DNA of 64,000 nucleotides from Riptortus pedestris (lineage: Eukaryota > Arthropoda > Insecta > Hemiptera > Alydidae). The position numbers and the translations under genes were made by a program. This document shows positions 21,901-32,250 of this stretch, in pieces; position 1 is the stretch's first letter, and every line of letters begins with the position of its first letter. The notes under the pieces are model-generated. The model searched no databases. It saw only the letters and a list, made by a program, of their open reading frames with translations, and was not told the origin of the DNA. The stretch lies in the NCBI GenBank assembly GCA_019009955.1, contig CM032228.1, positions 224,447,001 to 224,511,000 of the forward strand, read 5' to 3'.

Positions 21901-23089
21901 TTAGATTGAATTGAGTGTTATGTTATTAACGATTATAACTATAATATAGATAAAGTAAAACAAAAAAAATTAAAAAAAAATTAATCCATGAAAAAAATTT
22001 AAAATAAACTAAATTGAAGTTGCTTGTCTCTTCACTAATTTGTGAGTGAATGCAAGGCAAAATATATGTAATTACTAAGTCCATCCTCATACTCAAATTT
22101 AAATACTAGTTTATTTTTGTAATATCATGTCTATATTTTAAATAAACTTAATGAAAATTCATATTCACTTTTTTAACACTCGTTTTAACAACGTTGTTGC
22201 TTTATTAGTATATCACAAATAAATATACAAATATTAAACATCTGATGTCTCCTGCTGAATACTCACTATGTATAACTATGAAAATTAAAACACATGTCAA
22301 AGAATCTTTTGTTGGAGTTGGATTATCCCAAACAAAAATGCAGTTTAATTTGGATCCTCAAGAGGATAATAAATATCATATATTTATATTCCCCTATTTA
22401 CTCCACACTAAGGACAAATCTCATTAGTAAATATTTTCCTTTAGATTACATTATTAACCAACAATTCATCTCTCGATAATCAACATATGACCGTAGTTAT
22501 TAGATTATTTATTATTATAATGTGTGAACCAGTATTCTTCTTGGTTTTCTTTTTAAAGAAATGAGTACTTTTTTTTTGGTCCAGCTGTTGTTTCGGTTAT
22601 GTTTGCTCCTATCTAAGGCAATGGAAACCAATTCTATTCTTTTAACAGTATGCGATTCATTTTTAGTTATATTTAGTCATGTTTTGTGCTTATATTACGT
22701 CTTTTTTGTATGTTATTCTGATAATCCTTGGAGACCATTAGGTGCATAAAACCACTTAAGATACTTAACCAGTATAAACAAGAACGATCCGGAATTATTT
22801 GACCTCACTACTGCCGGGCATCGTTATTTCTGAGAGATTAGATATTAGTATCACTAAAAGCTACTGTAGGGCTTACAATTGATCCCTAAGGTAGTAAAGG
22901 GGGGGGGGATTCTTCTAAGGCAGAAATACTAATTCTCTACTAAGCATCCTCACGTTACCTTATTCAGTACTGCCAACAGGGAGTAATAAACATATTTTAG
23001 TCCAAAGAAGGGATTGGCGATAACACTGTTAGGTAGTGAAAGAGGAACTCAATATAACTCTTAACAGATAGAGCTCTTTCGAATCAAAC
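21901..23089. other. unassigned AT-rich DNA
   Basis: Several frames of about 60 codons (22245-22427, 22561-22749) lack recognisable features. Confidence 0.35.
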
Positions 23090-23147
23090 TGGTATATTAA
23101 ACTTCTCCACGGTCACCCATTCAAGTATGAAGCATGACCGATGTTGA

Positions 23148-23148
<1 letters not shown>
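23090..23148 (-). pseudogene. 5S rRNA-like fragment
   Basis: CGGTCACCCATTCAAGTATG followed by AAGCATGACCGATGTTG resembles the complement of the central and 3' part of animal 5S rRNA (GGTCxCCCATCxAAGTACTAACC..GCCCGACGTTG), the region holding the internal promoter. It is degenerate and abuts a TA tract. It could be a 5S-derived SINE end rather than a gene. Confidence 0.4.
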
Positions 23149-23198
<50 letters not shown>

Positions 23199-23204
23199 CG
23201 TACA

Positions 23205-23490
23205 AATTCGTTCCCTCCTTGTCTAAATTCTCATTTACAAGCTATAAGTAAGTATTGATGTATTTATTAACACCCACTCTTTGTCGTTCAGTTTCATCCA
23301 CTAACGAAGTAGATCTGTACTTTTACATCGACCACAAAAATATCTAGTAATGAAATTAAATAAAAATTTTTGTATTTTTTATCTCCTGAGTTGGTTCGAT
23401 TAACATTTGAAGACATTTTTCGAAAATTATATCGTTTGTACAACCCGGGTAGTGGATTACTTTATGGAATATCTGCTTAAAAATTAACGG
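23205..23490 (-). mobile_element. HINE-A 5' half, degraded
   Basis: A TA tract (23150-23196) precedes CAGTTTCATCCACTAACGAA, GATCTGTACTTTTACAT, then AACATTTGAAGACATTTTTC and a terminal GGAATATCTGCTTAAAA. The order matches a minus-oriented copy. Confidence 0.45.
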
Positions 23491-23597
23491 GATTGCCTGA
23501 AGAAGATCTGTCTATTTATGAGGAAGCCTTAAACAAACAAGTTGATAGCCGTGAGAATACTAATATGCCTTTAATTAATTTTATAGAATTGAAATAG
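23481..23597 (+). other. coding-like open segment after a HINE-A end
   Basis: A frame reads KLTGLPEEDLSIYEEALNKQ, then NMPLINFIELK and a stop. The composition is protein-like. No acceptor is evident and no family is recognised. Confidence 0.2.
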
Positions 23598-23672
23598 TAT
23601 TATCAATAACTAAAACTTTATACATTAAGTAGAATTAAGGGAAATACCTAGATGAAAAATATTGTGGTTGCC

Positions 23673-24220
23673 GTAATGCAATTTATGGTTGGGAAATATT
23701 ATCATGGGCGTAATGCAATTTAAGGATAAAAAATATTGGGGTGGACATAATTCAATTTAGGGTTGGAAATATTATGGTAGACTTAATCCACTTTAGGGGT
23801 AGAAAATATTGTGATGGACGTAATACAATTGAGGAATAAGAAATGTCGAGGTGGAAATTATGCAATTTAGGGATGGGAAATATAGCCGTGGGCCTAATGC
23901 AATTTAAGGATAAGAAATATTGTGATGGACGTAATGAAATTGAGGAATAGGAAATGTTGTGGTGGACAATATGCAATTTAGGGATGGGAAAAATTGTCGT
24001 GGGCCTAATGCAATTTAGAGATAAGAAATATTGTGGGGGACCTAATGTAATTTAGGGTTGGAAATATTGTGATGGACGTAATGCAATTGAGGAATTGGAA
24101 ATGTTGTGGTGGACAATATGCAATTTCGGGATGGGAAATATTTTGGGGGACCTAATGAAATTAAGGGATGGAAAATATTGAGGTGGGCATAATACAATTA
24201 GGGGCAGAAATTATTTTGGC
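23673..24220. repeat. 37-bp minisatellite, about 15 units, with higher-order structure
   Basis: Units follow the pattern GTAATGCAATTTAGGGATGG..GAAATATTGTGGTGGAC. Unit types recur in order: a GAGGAATA type, then a GGGATGGG type, then a GGATAAGA type (units 5-7, 8-10 and 12-13), which indicates amplification of a block of three or four units. Confidence 0.9.
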
Positions 24221-24417
24221 TGCTCTAGTACAACTTTGAGCCAAATCATTCAATAGTTGCGGGTGCTCCTGTATAAATAAAAATATGGTTGAGGTTTTGA
24301 TAGGATATCTACATTCTTGAATAACAAACTACTTGTCACACATTGGCCAAATTCACCAAATGACACTTGTTCTTACTCAGAATACGAGCATGCTGGGAAT
24401 GAACCATTTTGCCGCAG

Positions 24418-24564
24418 AGACGAACCGTGATCCGATCCAGACGGGCAGTCGAGACTTATGAGGTCAGGATAACAAGGGTGTTGCCGGTGGCGGGCATTGA
24501 AGAAGAGCAGAGTAATGGGAGAGGCGTGCTTGTGCTCGGAGGGAAAGCTCAGGGGTTGCGCAAG
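24418..24564 (+). CDS. candidate internal exon, unknown protein
   Basis: A segment of 147 bp (49 codons) lies between ATTTTGCCGCAG and a strong donor GTACGT. It is open in one frame, starts RTVIRSRRAVETYEVRITRV and ends GRGVLVLGGKAQGLRK. G+C is about 60 percent, against less than 35 percent around it. The length is a multiple of three. No family is recognised, and the frame closes seven codons after the donor, as expected for an intron. Confidence 0.4.
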
Positions 24565-25919
24565 GTACGTCCCTAGGTCCCTGCTTTCCTAACCTACGTC
24601 CTCCCACAACAGATAGACTAGATCATCGCCGACAATGCCCTTTCCTAACGCTCTAATAATGTGACCCAAAAACCAAGTTTATTCCACGAGGATACGATTA
24701 GCTCACTGCTAGATAATTAGAGGACTCTTCCAAGGAAAGGAAAAAAATATGTGGAAACCACAAGATTTCCTTGTACTCTTATTATATTAAATGAACAAAA
24801 TGTCAAGTTGCAATTCATTTCAAGTAATTTTGAAAGTCATATGCGATATATTTTTTTAAATATCCTTTATTTCAAGAAATTTTAAAAATAATTTGCAGTG
24901 TTCCTTCTAGCCACTACAATATTAAAATAAATAATTCTATATAAATATAGGAGAGCGCTTACAAATGCAATTTACTATAAGAAGGCAGTCATGTTAGTGA
25001 ATTATACAATTATTTTATATACATAAAAATTTAGGTGACCTTATTGCCTAATAATATTAACAAATATAGAACTCTTATATATCGTCACATGACCAAGTGT
25101 AAATATGATTACAGGTAAATACGGATTAAGATAAGGGTGTTTAATTGCCTTTATTCCAGCCTTAATTCAATTTTTTTCTTATAAATTGGGTCAAAAAATG
25201 CCATAGAATATAATTCATAGATATTTTCATGATTATCATAAAAGGTCTTAAGCGAATTTTATATATCACTAACGCGTACTGTGAAATATGCAATTTTTCG
25301 TTTTATCCATCCTCCAACCCCATCACTACATCAATCAATTTTAATCAAAAGAGGATGTGCACCACTAGACGTTACAAAAATCATAAATGTAAAATCCCAA
25401 CATTCTAAGGGTTGTATTTTTCAGTTACGCTAAATACGTTGGAATGGAGATGGAGGTTAGAAAAGTGTAGCTTTTTTAAAATAAGTTCAGCAATAATATG
25501 AGTGTTTGTGTGAATGGCCTTGAACACTTTCAACCAAATGAAGATTGTTTTATGGTCATGTTATTACGACAACAGATTTCATGAAAATCAAATCTAAACC
25601 AGTAATATTTAGTAGAGTATACAATTTTAAAAGCTAAAAATAAAATAATGGTGTCTTATGAAGTTTGGTAAATTTGTATAGCACTATTATGTTACAGAAT
25701 AGTATAGCTCAAATGATTCTCAATTAGAAAACACTCGCTGTTTAAAACAATTTAATTTAGTTTAAATAAACTTTTTATACGGAAGAAACTCTATTAAAAG
25801 AACAGAAATTAAAAAAAAAACCTTCAACTGCAATCAGCATATTCTAACAATTAATATATATCATAAATATGGATCAGGTTGAGATTTTCAGACGAATTAT
25901 TTCAATTTATTTCTTTTAA
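24565..25919. other. unassigned very AT-rich DNA
   Basis: Nothing recognised; it could be intron of the candidate exon just upstream. Confidence 0.35.
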
Positions 25920-26060
25920 CTTAGGTGTTTGTAGTAAGGTAAAGTAACCATTATTGTAGTAAGGTTTCGAATCCTAAGGCTGCTACTTCAGCTGCTCAGT
26001 ATTATCTTGTGTGCTAAAATTCAGATTGTATATTAAAAAAAAAAAAAAAAAAAAATTATA
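25920..26060 (+). mobile_element. tRNA-derived SINE, second type, with poly(A)
   Basis: A box A-like stretch (TAGTAAGGTAAAGTAACC), a box B (GGTTTCGAATCCTAAGGC) about 40 bases later, and a run of A followed by TAATTATAATTA at 26035-26075. This suggests a short SINE unlike SINE-C. Confidence 0.4.
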
Positions 26061-26599
26061 ATTATAATTATAAATAAGGGTATGCTTGCAAGTGGTTATT
26101 GTTTATGTACAATATATTGTATTATGCTATGTAAGTTGACCTTAAGTTGTGTAATATGTGAGTCCTTGCGATTTCTTATGAATATATCTGTTAATATTGA
26201 AGTTGTGTTCCCGACGTCAAGTCCGTCGTCTATTTGAATACATCGTTAAGCGGATTTCAAGAATGCTATTGTCATACCTACGATTTCATAATGTACTCCT
26301 GGCTGTCTGAACCACCAAGACTTGCAGCTAGTATGAAATGGTTTCTTTTACAGATATAGATAGATATACGATATATGATACAGGAAGTAATGGTCTCTGA
26401 TTCCAAATGACGTGTACAGTGTTACTACAGGACAACTAGTTTTAGGATTCCGAATAGCGGTTATTGCCTGGTTTATTTATGAACTGATAATTGAAAAGGC
26501 TTTCACAAGACGAAGTGCATACCTCAACAAGAAAAGAGTCATTCGCTTCAAAGTTGCCGAGTAAAAAGTATTTGTATCGAGTAACCTTCGAAAGTGTGA

Positions 26600-26766
26600 A
26601 TTCCTACTTTCCTTTACGTGCAATCAATCAGTAATAACATGTCAATACTATTTCGTAACAACACTGCACTGTCCCCCAATATGGAAGTTGCAGGTTCATA
26701 CGCCGAGTGACTTCCATGCAGGAGCCTTCCTTTGTGTTTAAAGTGAAAGTATAAATAAATAAATAG
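26600..26766 (+). mobile_element. tRNA-like SINE, third type
   Basis: GTAACAACACTGCACTG, a box B-like GCAGGTTCATACGCCGAGTG, then GACTTCCATGCAGGAGCC and a tail of ATAAATAAATAAAT. The head is unclear. 26061-26599 shows nothing. Confidence 0.4.
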
Positions 26767-26887
26767 AGACTACTGTAAGCAACAACTTTCGTCCCCTGAT
26801 TTTTAATTATAATAACAGAAAAAAAATATTCATAACGTATCTATGTGAGAGAAAGTATCGCAAGCAAACACTTATATGTACTTAGTT

Positions 26888-27065
26888 CATTTTTATTACT
26901 ATTTATTAACGTCCACTTTTTGCTACTATGGCTAATTGGGACGGGATATCTACAGGTTACCACAATTTTCTAGACAGATAGGACTAAGGATTTTATTAAA
27001 TGAGTACGGCACTAAATATTCTTATTGCCCAGGCGGGAATCGAACTCGCCACACTAGCTCTTAGT
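26888..27065 (-). mobile_element. SINE-C
   Basis: TTATTAACGTCCACTTTTTG, GGGATATCTACAGGTTACC, TTGCCCAGGCGGGAATCGAA and CTCGCC (intact reversed box B). The tRNA-like head beyond box B is missing or degraded. Confidence 0.8.
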
Positions 27066-27339
27066 TCATTAGTCAACTTCTGAGTTTTTGATAATCAAAT
27101 GAGAGAGAGAGATATTTTATTAACTCCTTTAATTTTCAAATTATAAAATTTAGCTCTTATTTTTTAACATACATTCATAGGTTTCCATTCTTCTTCTTGT
27201 TTATTTCGTTTTCCTTTCAGTTTTTTAGCAGATTTAAGGAAAATCATCTTTAGAGGTCGAACACATGGCGCGATTTTCTAATAATTTCTTCAAATGTCCA
27301 TCGATCCTACCCAGAAGATGACCAAAATGAGGTCCTTTC

Positions 27340-27390
<51 letters not shown>

Positions 27391-27393
<3 letters not shown>

Positions 27394-27949
27394 CTACTGT
27401 ACGTGTGTATGTCACTGAACTCCTCCTAAAAGGCTGGACCGATTTGAATGAATTTATTTGTATGCGTTTGGGTGACGCCCTGGATGGTTTAGATTCACAA
27501 ATCAGCCCGGTAGATGGAGCAGGAGTGGGGGTTGTAAGGGAGGCCTAAAATTAAAAATAGCGATATTCCGTTTCATATTGTTTTTTCGGCAAATATGCAC
27601 AGGATAAAAGTTTTTTTACTTTGTTATTTAGAGTAACGTTTGTTATATTCACTTTTGTCGTATGACCAATATAAACGAGATATACACTAACAAATCTCTA
27701 TATGTAAATTAGCTTTAATTCTTCTATGATTATAAGCTATATTAATTTTTTTAGGTTCGAACGGGAGTCGGGGTTAAATGAGAGGCAGGAAATAAATATT
27801 TCATTTTCTATTTGTTTTTAGGCAAATCTGCTCATAACAAAAGTTGTTTTTTGTGTTATTAAAGGTAGCTTTTGTTTTAAACATAATATTATTAAATTTA
27901 ATATCCTAATCGCTTGAAATATCATGCAGGTTGTCTGTTGGGTCCGCTA

Positions 27950-27950
<1 letters not shown>
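27391..27950 (+). mobile_element. non-autonomous Helitron related to Heli-B, short
   Basis: The head ATTCTACTGTACGTGTGTAT with AAAAGGCTGGACCGATTTGA differs from Heli-B, while the middle (AGGAGTGGGGGTTGTAAGGG, CAAATATGCACAGGATAAAA) is shared. It ends GTCCGCTAG with T following. It sits in the TA core of the HINE-A copy. The TC start cannot be placed exactly because of the TA repeats. Confidence 0.6.
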
Positions 27951-28004
<54 letters not shown>

Positions 28005-28030
28005 TATATATATATATATATATAAATATA
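27951..28030. repeat. (TG)n(TA)n compound microsatellite
   Basis: It begins immediately after the Helitron's CTAG. The TG part may have arisen from the TA core. Confidence 0.95.
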
Positions 28031-28345
28031 TATATAAATTTGTCTGTTAAAGCTCTAGCGGTCGCAATTTTTGTTTGATCGTTACCAAACTCAATATTTA
28101 AACATTTTATGTAAAAAGAAACATCAAGTTCATTAATGGCTGAAATTGGACCAGTGGGAGGGGGGTTTAGAGGGGAGGAATTTAGAAAATTCGAAATATT
28201 TTCGTTATTATTATTAGGTCGAAAAAGTGCATGGAAGCAATATTATTGCTAATTTAATTGCCTATAAATATTTTCCCTTTCTTGAATATTAATCGAGATA
28301 TTTGTAGTTTTTAGTTTTCAGACTTAGGTAACGTTTTGTTATATG

Positions 28346-29270
28346 CATTCTTATACTGAGATATGTAAATTACTTATTTAAGTAGGCTTGTTCTGTTAAG
28401 TTCTAAAACTGGCATTTGTGTTTCATTAAATAGAAAATGGTAGCCATTGTTTATACTATATTGCTCATCCATAATAACAGCCTGGTCAAAATCATCTGTA
28501 CAATTCTATTTTCTTCAGTGTGTTGAAAAACTACTTTAATAAGAGAAATAGAGTTAATAAATAACAAAATTTAATTTTTAAACTTCCGTTCTTCAGGAAT
28601 CTAAAAAGAGTAGTGTAAAAAGGAGGAGAGGTGTAAAAAGTTCTTTGAGCAATATATAGTTGTGGCGGAAAGGGCAAAGGAAAAACCTCCCTTGCAGTGA
28701 GAGATCCCTCGCCAAGTATTGGATCAAGAAATACCCTTTTCTGCACAAAGATCACGTGCTATACCTCCCTTCCTACCTGCTTCCAACTCAGCTAGATAAG
28801 ACTTACTTTGAACTTTGCTCAAAGTAAAACAGAAAAAGGAGAAAGTATTTCATATTCATTCAACGGACAGTTTCAGAATTCTGACTAACACTTTTTTTTT
28901 TTTATTTTATGTTGGTGTGAATAATAACTCTAGGTTTAATATAAATTCAAAAGTACTTAAGCATCAATTAATTTAATCAATGACCATGTGCTTTACTACT
29001 ATAGATTTCATTCATGTAAATTTTCTAACTAGAAAAAGTCTGTCTCGCAGGCAGATATCCCACCTGCTGCAAGGGCTCACTGGTCATCATATCTCACCAC
29101 CATTTCTGTATATCTCGTTTCGTAAAAATTCTATATTAACAGGAATCGAATGCATTCTGGAACGCGGATTTTCGTGATTCAGTTACTAAAAATCATACGA
29201 TTTTAAGTGGAATTTGACCGAAGGCTGAAAACATAAGAATACAAATAACTCGCGTATTATTTGGAATAGG
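28346..29270. other. unassigned DNA
   Basis: A 74-codon frame at 28531-28755 (-) has no recognisable motif. A HINE-A-like terminus (AAAAGTCTGTCTCGCAGGCA) is barely visible at 29034-29066. Confidence 0.3.
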
Positions 29271-29715
29271 GAACAATGAATTTTAAGAAGCAGGAACAAG
29301 CTCTGGCTAGGTTTGAGAGGCGGATTCTGAGGAAAATCTTGGGAGGCGTCTGTGAAAATGGGATCTGGAGGCGACGGACTAATGCCGAGGTTATGACATT
29401 ATATGGAGATGCGGATATAATGACATTCATCCGGGTAAGCCGTCTCAGATGGGCTGGACATGTGGCGAGAATGTCAGAAGACGAGATCCCCAAGAAGGTG
29501 CTGCAAGAGGTGCTATATGGCACAAGAAGAAGAGGGAGGCCAAGGTTGCGGTGGATAGATGGCGTGGCCGAGGATGCTCGATCCATGCTGGGGATTCGGG
29601 ATTGGAAGATGGCGGCGCAGGACAGAGATGACTGGTGGTCAAAGCTGCAAGGGGCCCTGTCCTCTCGCGGGATGTAGCACCAGTGATGATGATGATGATG
29701 ATGAACAATGAATTT
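29271..29715 (+). mobile_element. 5'-truncated LINE insertion with 13-bp target duplication
   Basis: The direct repeat GAACAATGAATTT flanks the insert (29271-29283 and 29703-29715). The insert contains the end of a reverse-transcriptase ORF, a short 3' UTR (TAGCACCAG) and a (TGA)n tail. Target duplication, 5' truncation and a short-repeat tail are hallmarks of target-primed reverse transcription. The intact frame and nearly exact duplication point to a fairly recent event. Confidence 0.85.
29276..29677 (+). pseudogene. LINE ORF2 C-terminal fragment
   Basis: The 133 codons read NGIWRRRTNAEVMTLYGDAD, then RVSRLRWAGHVARM, RRRGRPRLRWIDGV and LGIRDWKMAAQDRDDWW. This is the conserved tail (RLRWxGHVxRM...GRPxxRWxDxV...AxDRxxW) of insect endonuclease/reverse-transcriptase LINE proteins, after the RT domain. 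The first residues MNF come from the host target duplication, so the apparent start codon is an accident of insertion. No function is expected. Confidence 0.8.
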
Positions 29716-29984
29716 AACAAAAATCGAAAAAAAAAAAATAAACGTAAACGAACTGGTTCGTTCAAGAGTCACACGATTTCCGAATTCAATCTGTAGATAT
29801 CATCTACACTACGAATCTCAGTCTCTTTCAAAGAAAACATCCGATGAGAAAAGTATGGGTTTACTGAAGGACGAGCATAGTTACAAAAACTGACGCTCTA
29901 ATTATTATAATTACGGAAAAATGTATATTAAATAACAATTACTGAACACCAATATTTCAACGAGATTTGTTCTATAACATTTTA

Positions 29985-31012
29985 TTATAAGATTCATTAT
30001 AACGGAATTATTTTATATTTTCGAATTTCCCCTCCCCACTAAATCCTCCAACCCCTATGCAAGGTCCGATTTCAAAAATTAATGAATATGATGTGCCGAG
30101 GCAAACGGTTATATATCGGGGATGTTATAGATGACACGTCATGACCGTAAAGTCTTAACTGATGAAGTCACCATCTGCTTATTTACACGAATCTCACATC
30201 GTAATGACGCATTAAAAACAATATTTGGTATTTAAGCTCGGAATAATTCGTAATATATTGCTAAAAGTGAGGGTTTCGGTTGAAAATTAAAAAAAATGCA
30301 AATGATTCAGTAAACATCAATTTGTAACATCCTTCTACCCATAAACCCCCGTCCTTAACTATATACCCCCCCCCCCCTCCATCCGATCAAATACAGCTGT
30401 TAACGTACTACGGGTATAATTTCACACGAAACGCTTATATATCGAGTTTGGTAAAGACCAAACCAAAAAGTCCGTCACGCAGGGGCTGCGTAAACTAAGC
30501 AGATTTCCCACGTGAAGTTTTACAATAGAGAAATCTGCCTAATAACAACTGTAATAGAAAGAAACCTCTAAACCTAAAACATTATTTAGGGCGTAGTAAC
30601 CCAGTAGTTTCTAGCCCCGAAACACAGTTAACCTAACCTCTAAACCTATTCACGAGGGACGGATAGTTATGGAAAAGGCCGCCAGAGCTCTCGGTCCGAA
30701 CATAGCCTACTGGTACCACACGCAGAATACAAATGCAAATATCTCGGTTAATATTCAAGATACAGAATAAATGTATAGAACAATATTTATAGGAAATTTA
30801 ATTTGCAATAAGATTGATTCTGTACAATTTTTCGATCCGACGAATAGTAACGGAGATATTTCGAATTTTCGGAAATCCTCCCCTCTAAACCCCCCCTCCC
30901 CGTGGTCCGATTTCAGCCGTTAACGAACTTGATCTTTCTTTTGACATAAAACGACTAAATATCGAGTTTGGTAACGATCAAACAAAAATTGCGACCGCTA
31001 GAGCGGTAACAG

Positions 31013-31084
<72 letters not shown>

Positions 31085-31375
31085 TTTTGAACGGACCTCA
31101 TTTTCGTCATCTACTAGGTAGGATCGATGGACATTTGAAGAAAAATTTCAAAAATTCCGTCATGAGTACAACCTCAATAGCTGATTTCCCTTAAGGGAAA
31201 TCTGCTAAAATTCGACAGCTAGGGCGTTCGTATATCGTATAAATATATATAATTTTAAAATGATATTCTTCTTTCGAAATTACCACTCTCGTCATCTCCT
31301 AGGTAGGAACGATATTTTAAGAAATTGAATAAAAATAATGAGTCATAAGTAAGGAAAATTTGCTAAAAGGAATGT
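29985..31375 (-). mobile_element. older HINE-A copy containing a younger one
   Basis: The left part, 29985-30464, has a degraded body with a C-run and ends ATCGAGTTTGGTAAAGACCA. The right part resumes at 31211 (AATTCGACAGCTAGGGCG..., CGTCATCTCCTAGGTAGGAAC) and ends near 31375. The two halves join exactly in family order across the younger copy at 30465-31210. Confidence 0.7.
30465..31210 (-). mobile_element. HINE-A reference copy (DINE-1/Helentron-like)
   Basis: Read on the minus strand: TTTTAGCAGATTTCCC TTAA GGGAAATCAGCT (near-perfect palindrome), TGAGGTTGTACTCATGACGG, GGATCGATGG, a TA core (31018-31081), TGATCGTTACCAAACTCGAT, TTAACGGCTGAAATCGGACC, a G-run, CTCCGTTACTATTCGTCGGA, TTTTACAATAGAG region, then GGGAAATCTGCTTAGTTTAC, GCAGCCCCTGCGTGACGGAC, TTTTT. 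Subterminal inverted repeats, a microsatellite core and a 3' hairpin near the end match the published layout of DINE-1/HINE elements, which Helentrons mobilise. No coding capacity. Confidence 0.8.
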
Positions 31376-31429
31376 TTTACAGTAGATGTGTTTAGTTAGT
31401 TAGGCAGGAAAATGTAGTTATTTTTGTAT

Positions 31430-31468
31430 AGCATGAGATTTGCTTTAACGGAAACCTGCTAAAAAATA
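31430..31468 (-). mobile_element. HINE-A 5' terminus fragment
   Basis: GAGATTTGCTTTAACGGAAA followed by CCTGCTAAAA is a decayed terminal palindrome. Confidence 0.35.
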
Positions 31469-32135
31469 TTGAAATATTGCATTGATTTTTCTTTCACTAT
31501 ATCACTTTTAAGACATATCTATGACATTCTGAACTTGACACGATTTTCGAAATACAATTTTTGAAAATTGAAAAATTAAATAAAAACAAGTTTCTTTCAA
31601 ATAAATAGTTTGAGTTTCCCGTTTCTCTCAGATCCTTACCAAATATGATATTTAAAAATTGTATATGAAACTCAAACTCATATATGATCAGAAGAGGAGT
31701 GAGAGATATATACAGAAGGGTTAACAGTTATAATAAAATATATATCCACAGTTTTGCGTCGGATAGAACAGCGTTTCTGGCAGAAGCTAATTTAGTAGAA
31801 GTAGCTTAGCAACAGCAGTAGTAACTTAGCAACACCCAGTGTCTAACAGGAAAGTGGTCCTAGAAGTACCTTTGCACTCGGCAATAAAGACGTTAAGTGA
31901 GGTGAGAGAAAGGAATTTCATGGGTGTTCCTAGGCCATTAGTTCTTATTACTCGCCCCAACCCTAACCAACGAACCAAACATACCATAGATTGGAGAGCG
32001 TGAACCAACTCCCCGAACAAACTCGGTCGCCAAATGGTAAATGACTTTCCTACCAGATGAACGTAGGAGCTAATTTCAATATTTCAGATCAGTCGTGCCT
32101 TGTATAATTAGGCTGATTGTAAAAAGTATGAAAAC
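31469..32135. other. unassigned region with a 64-codon minus frame
   Basis: The minus frame 31826-32020 reads SLTSLNVFIAECKGTSRTTF and then LLDTG before a stop. The DTG could recall a retroviral-type protease, but there is no flanking support, so no call is made. Confidence 0.2.
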
Positions 32136-32250
32136 TTTTAGCAGATTTCCCTGAAGAAATCAAGATTTGAAAAATGTCTTCAGATATATATTGATACTAC
32201 TTAGGAGATGAGAAGCATGAGTTCCGTTCAGATTCACGCATGTATATTTT
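32136..32250 (+). mobile_element. HINE-A 5' fragment
   Basis: TTTTAGCAGATTTCCCTGAA, GAAATC, then AAAAATGTCTTCAGAT and GGAGATGAGAAGCATGAG. Only the first 100 bp or so of the family is present. Confidence 0.45.

Larger units (their letters stand above)
27222..28345 (+). mobile_element. HINE-A copy interrupted by a Helitron
   Basis: The left part (TTTAGCAGATTTAAGGAAAATC to AATGAGGTCC and a TA tract at 27390) and the right part (from 28030: TTTGTCTGTTAAAGCTCTAG, CCAGTGGGAGGGGGG, AATATTAATCGAGATATTTG) are collinear with the reference copy. The 3' terminus is missing after about 28345. Confidence 0.75.

Noticed and set aside
23673..24220. A CRISPR-like array
   Set aside because: The units are contiguous and diverged with no unique spacers; it is a minisatellite in an animal genome.
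29257..29772. 171-codon frame on the minus strand
   Set aside because: It is the antisense of the LINE fragment and includes its (TGA)n tail as a His run.
31826..32020. A retroviral-type protease (LLDTG)
   Set aside because: A single DTG followed by two cysteines and a stop, with no gag or pol context.
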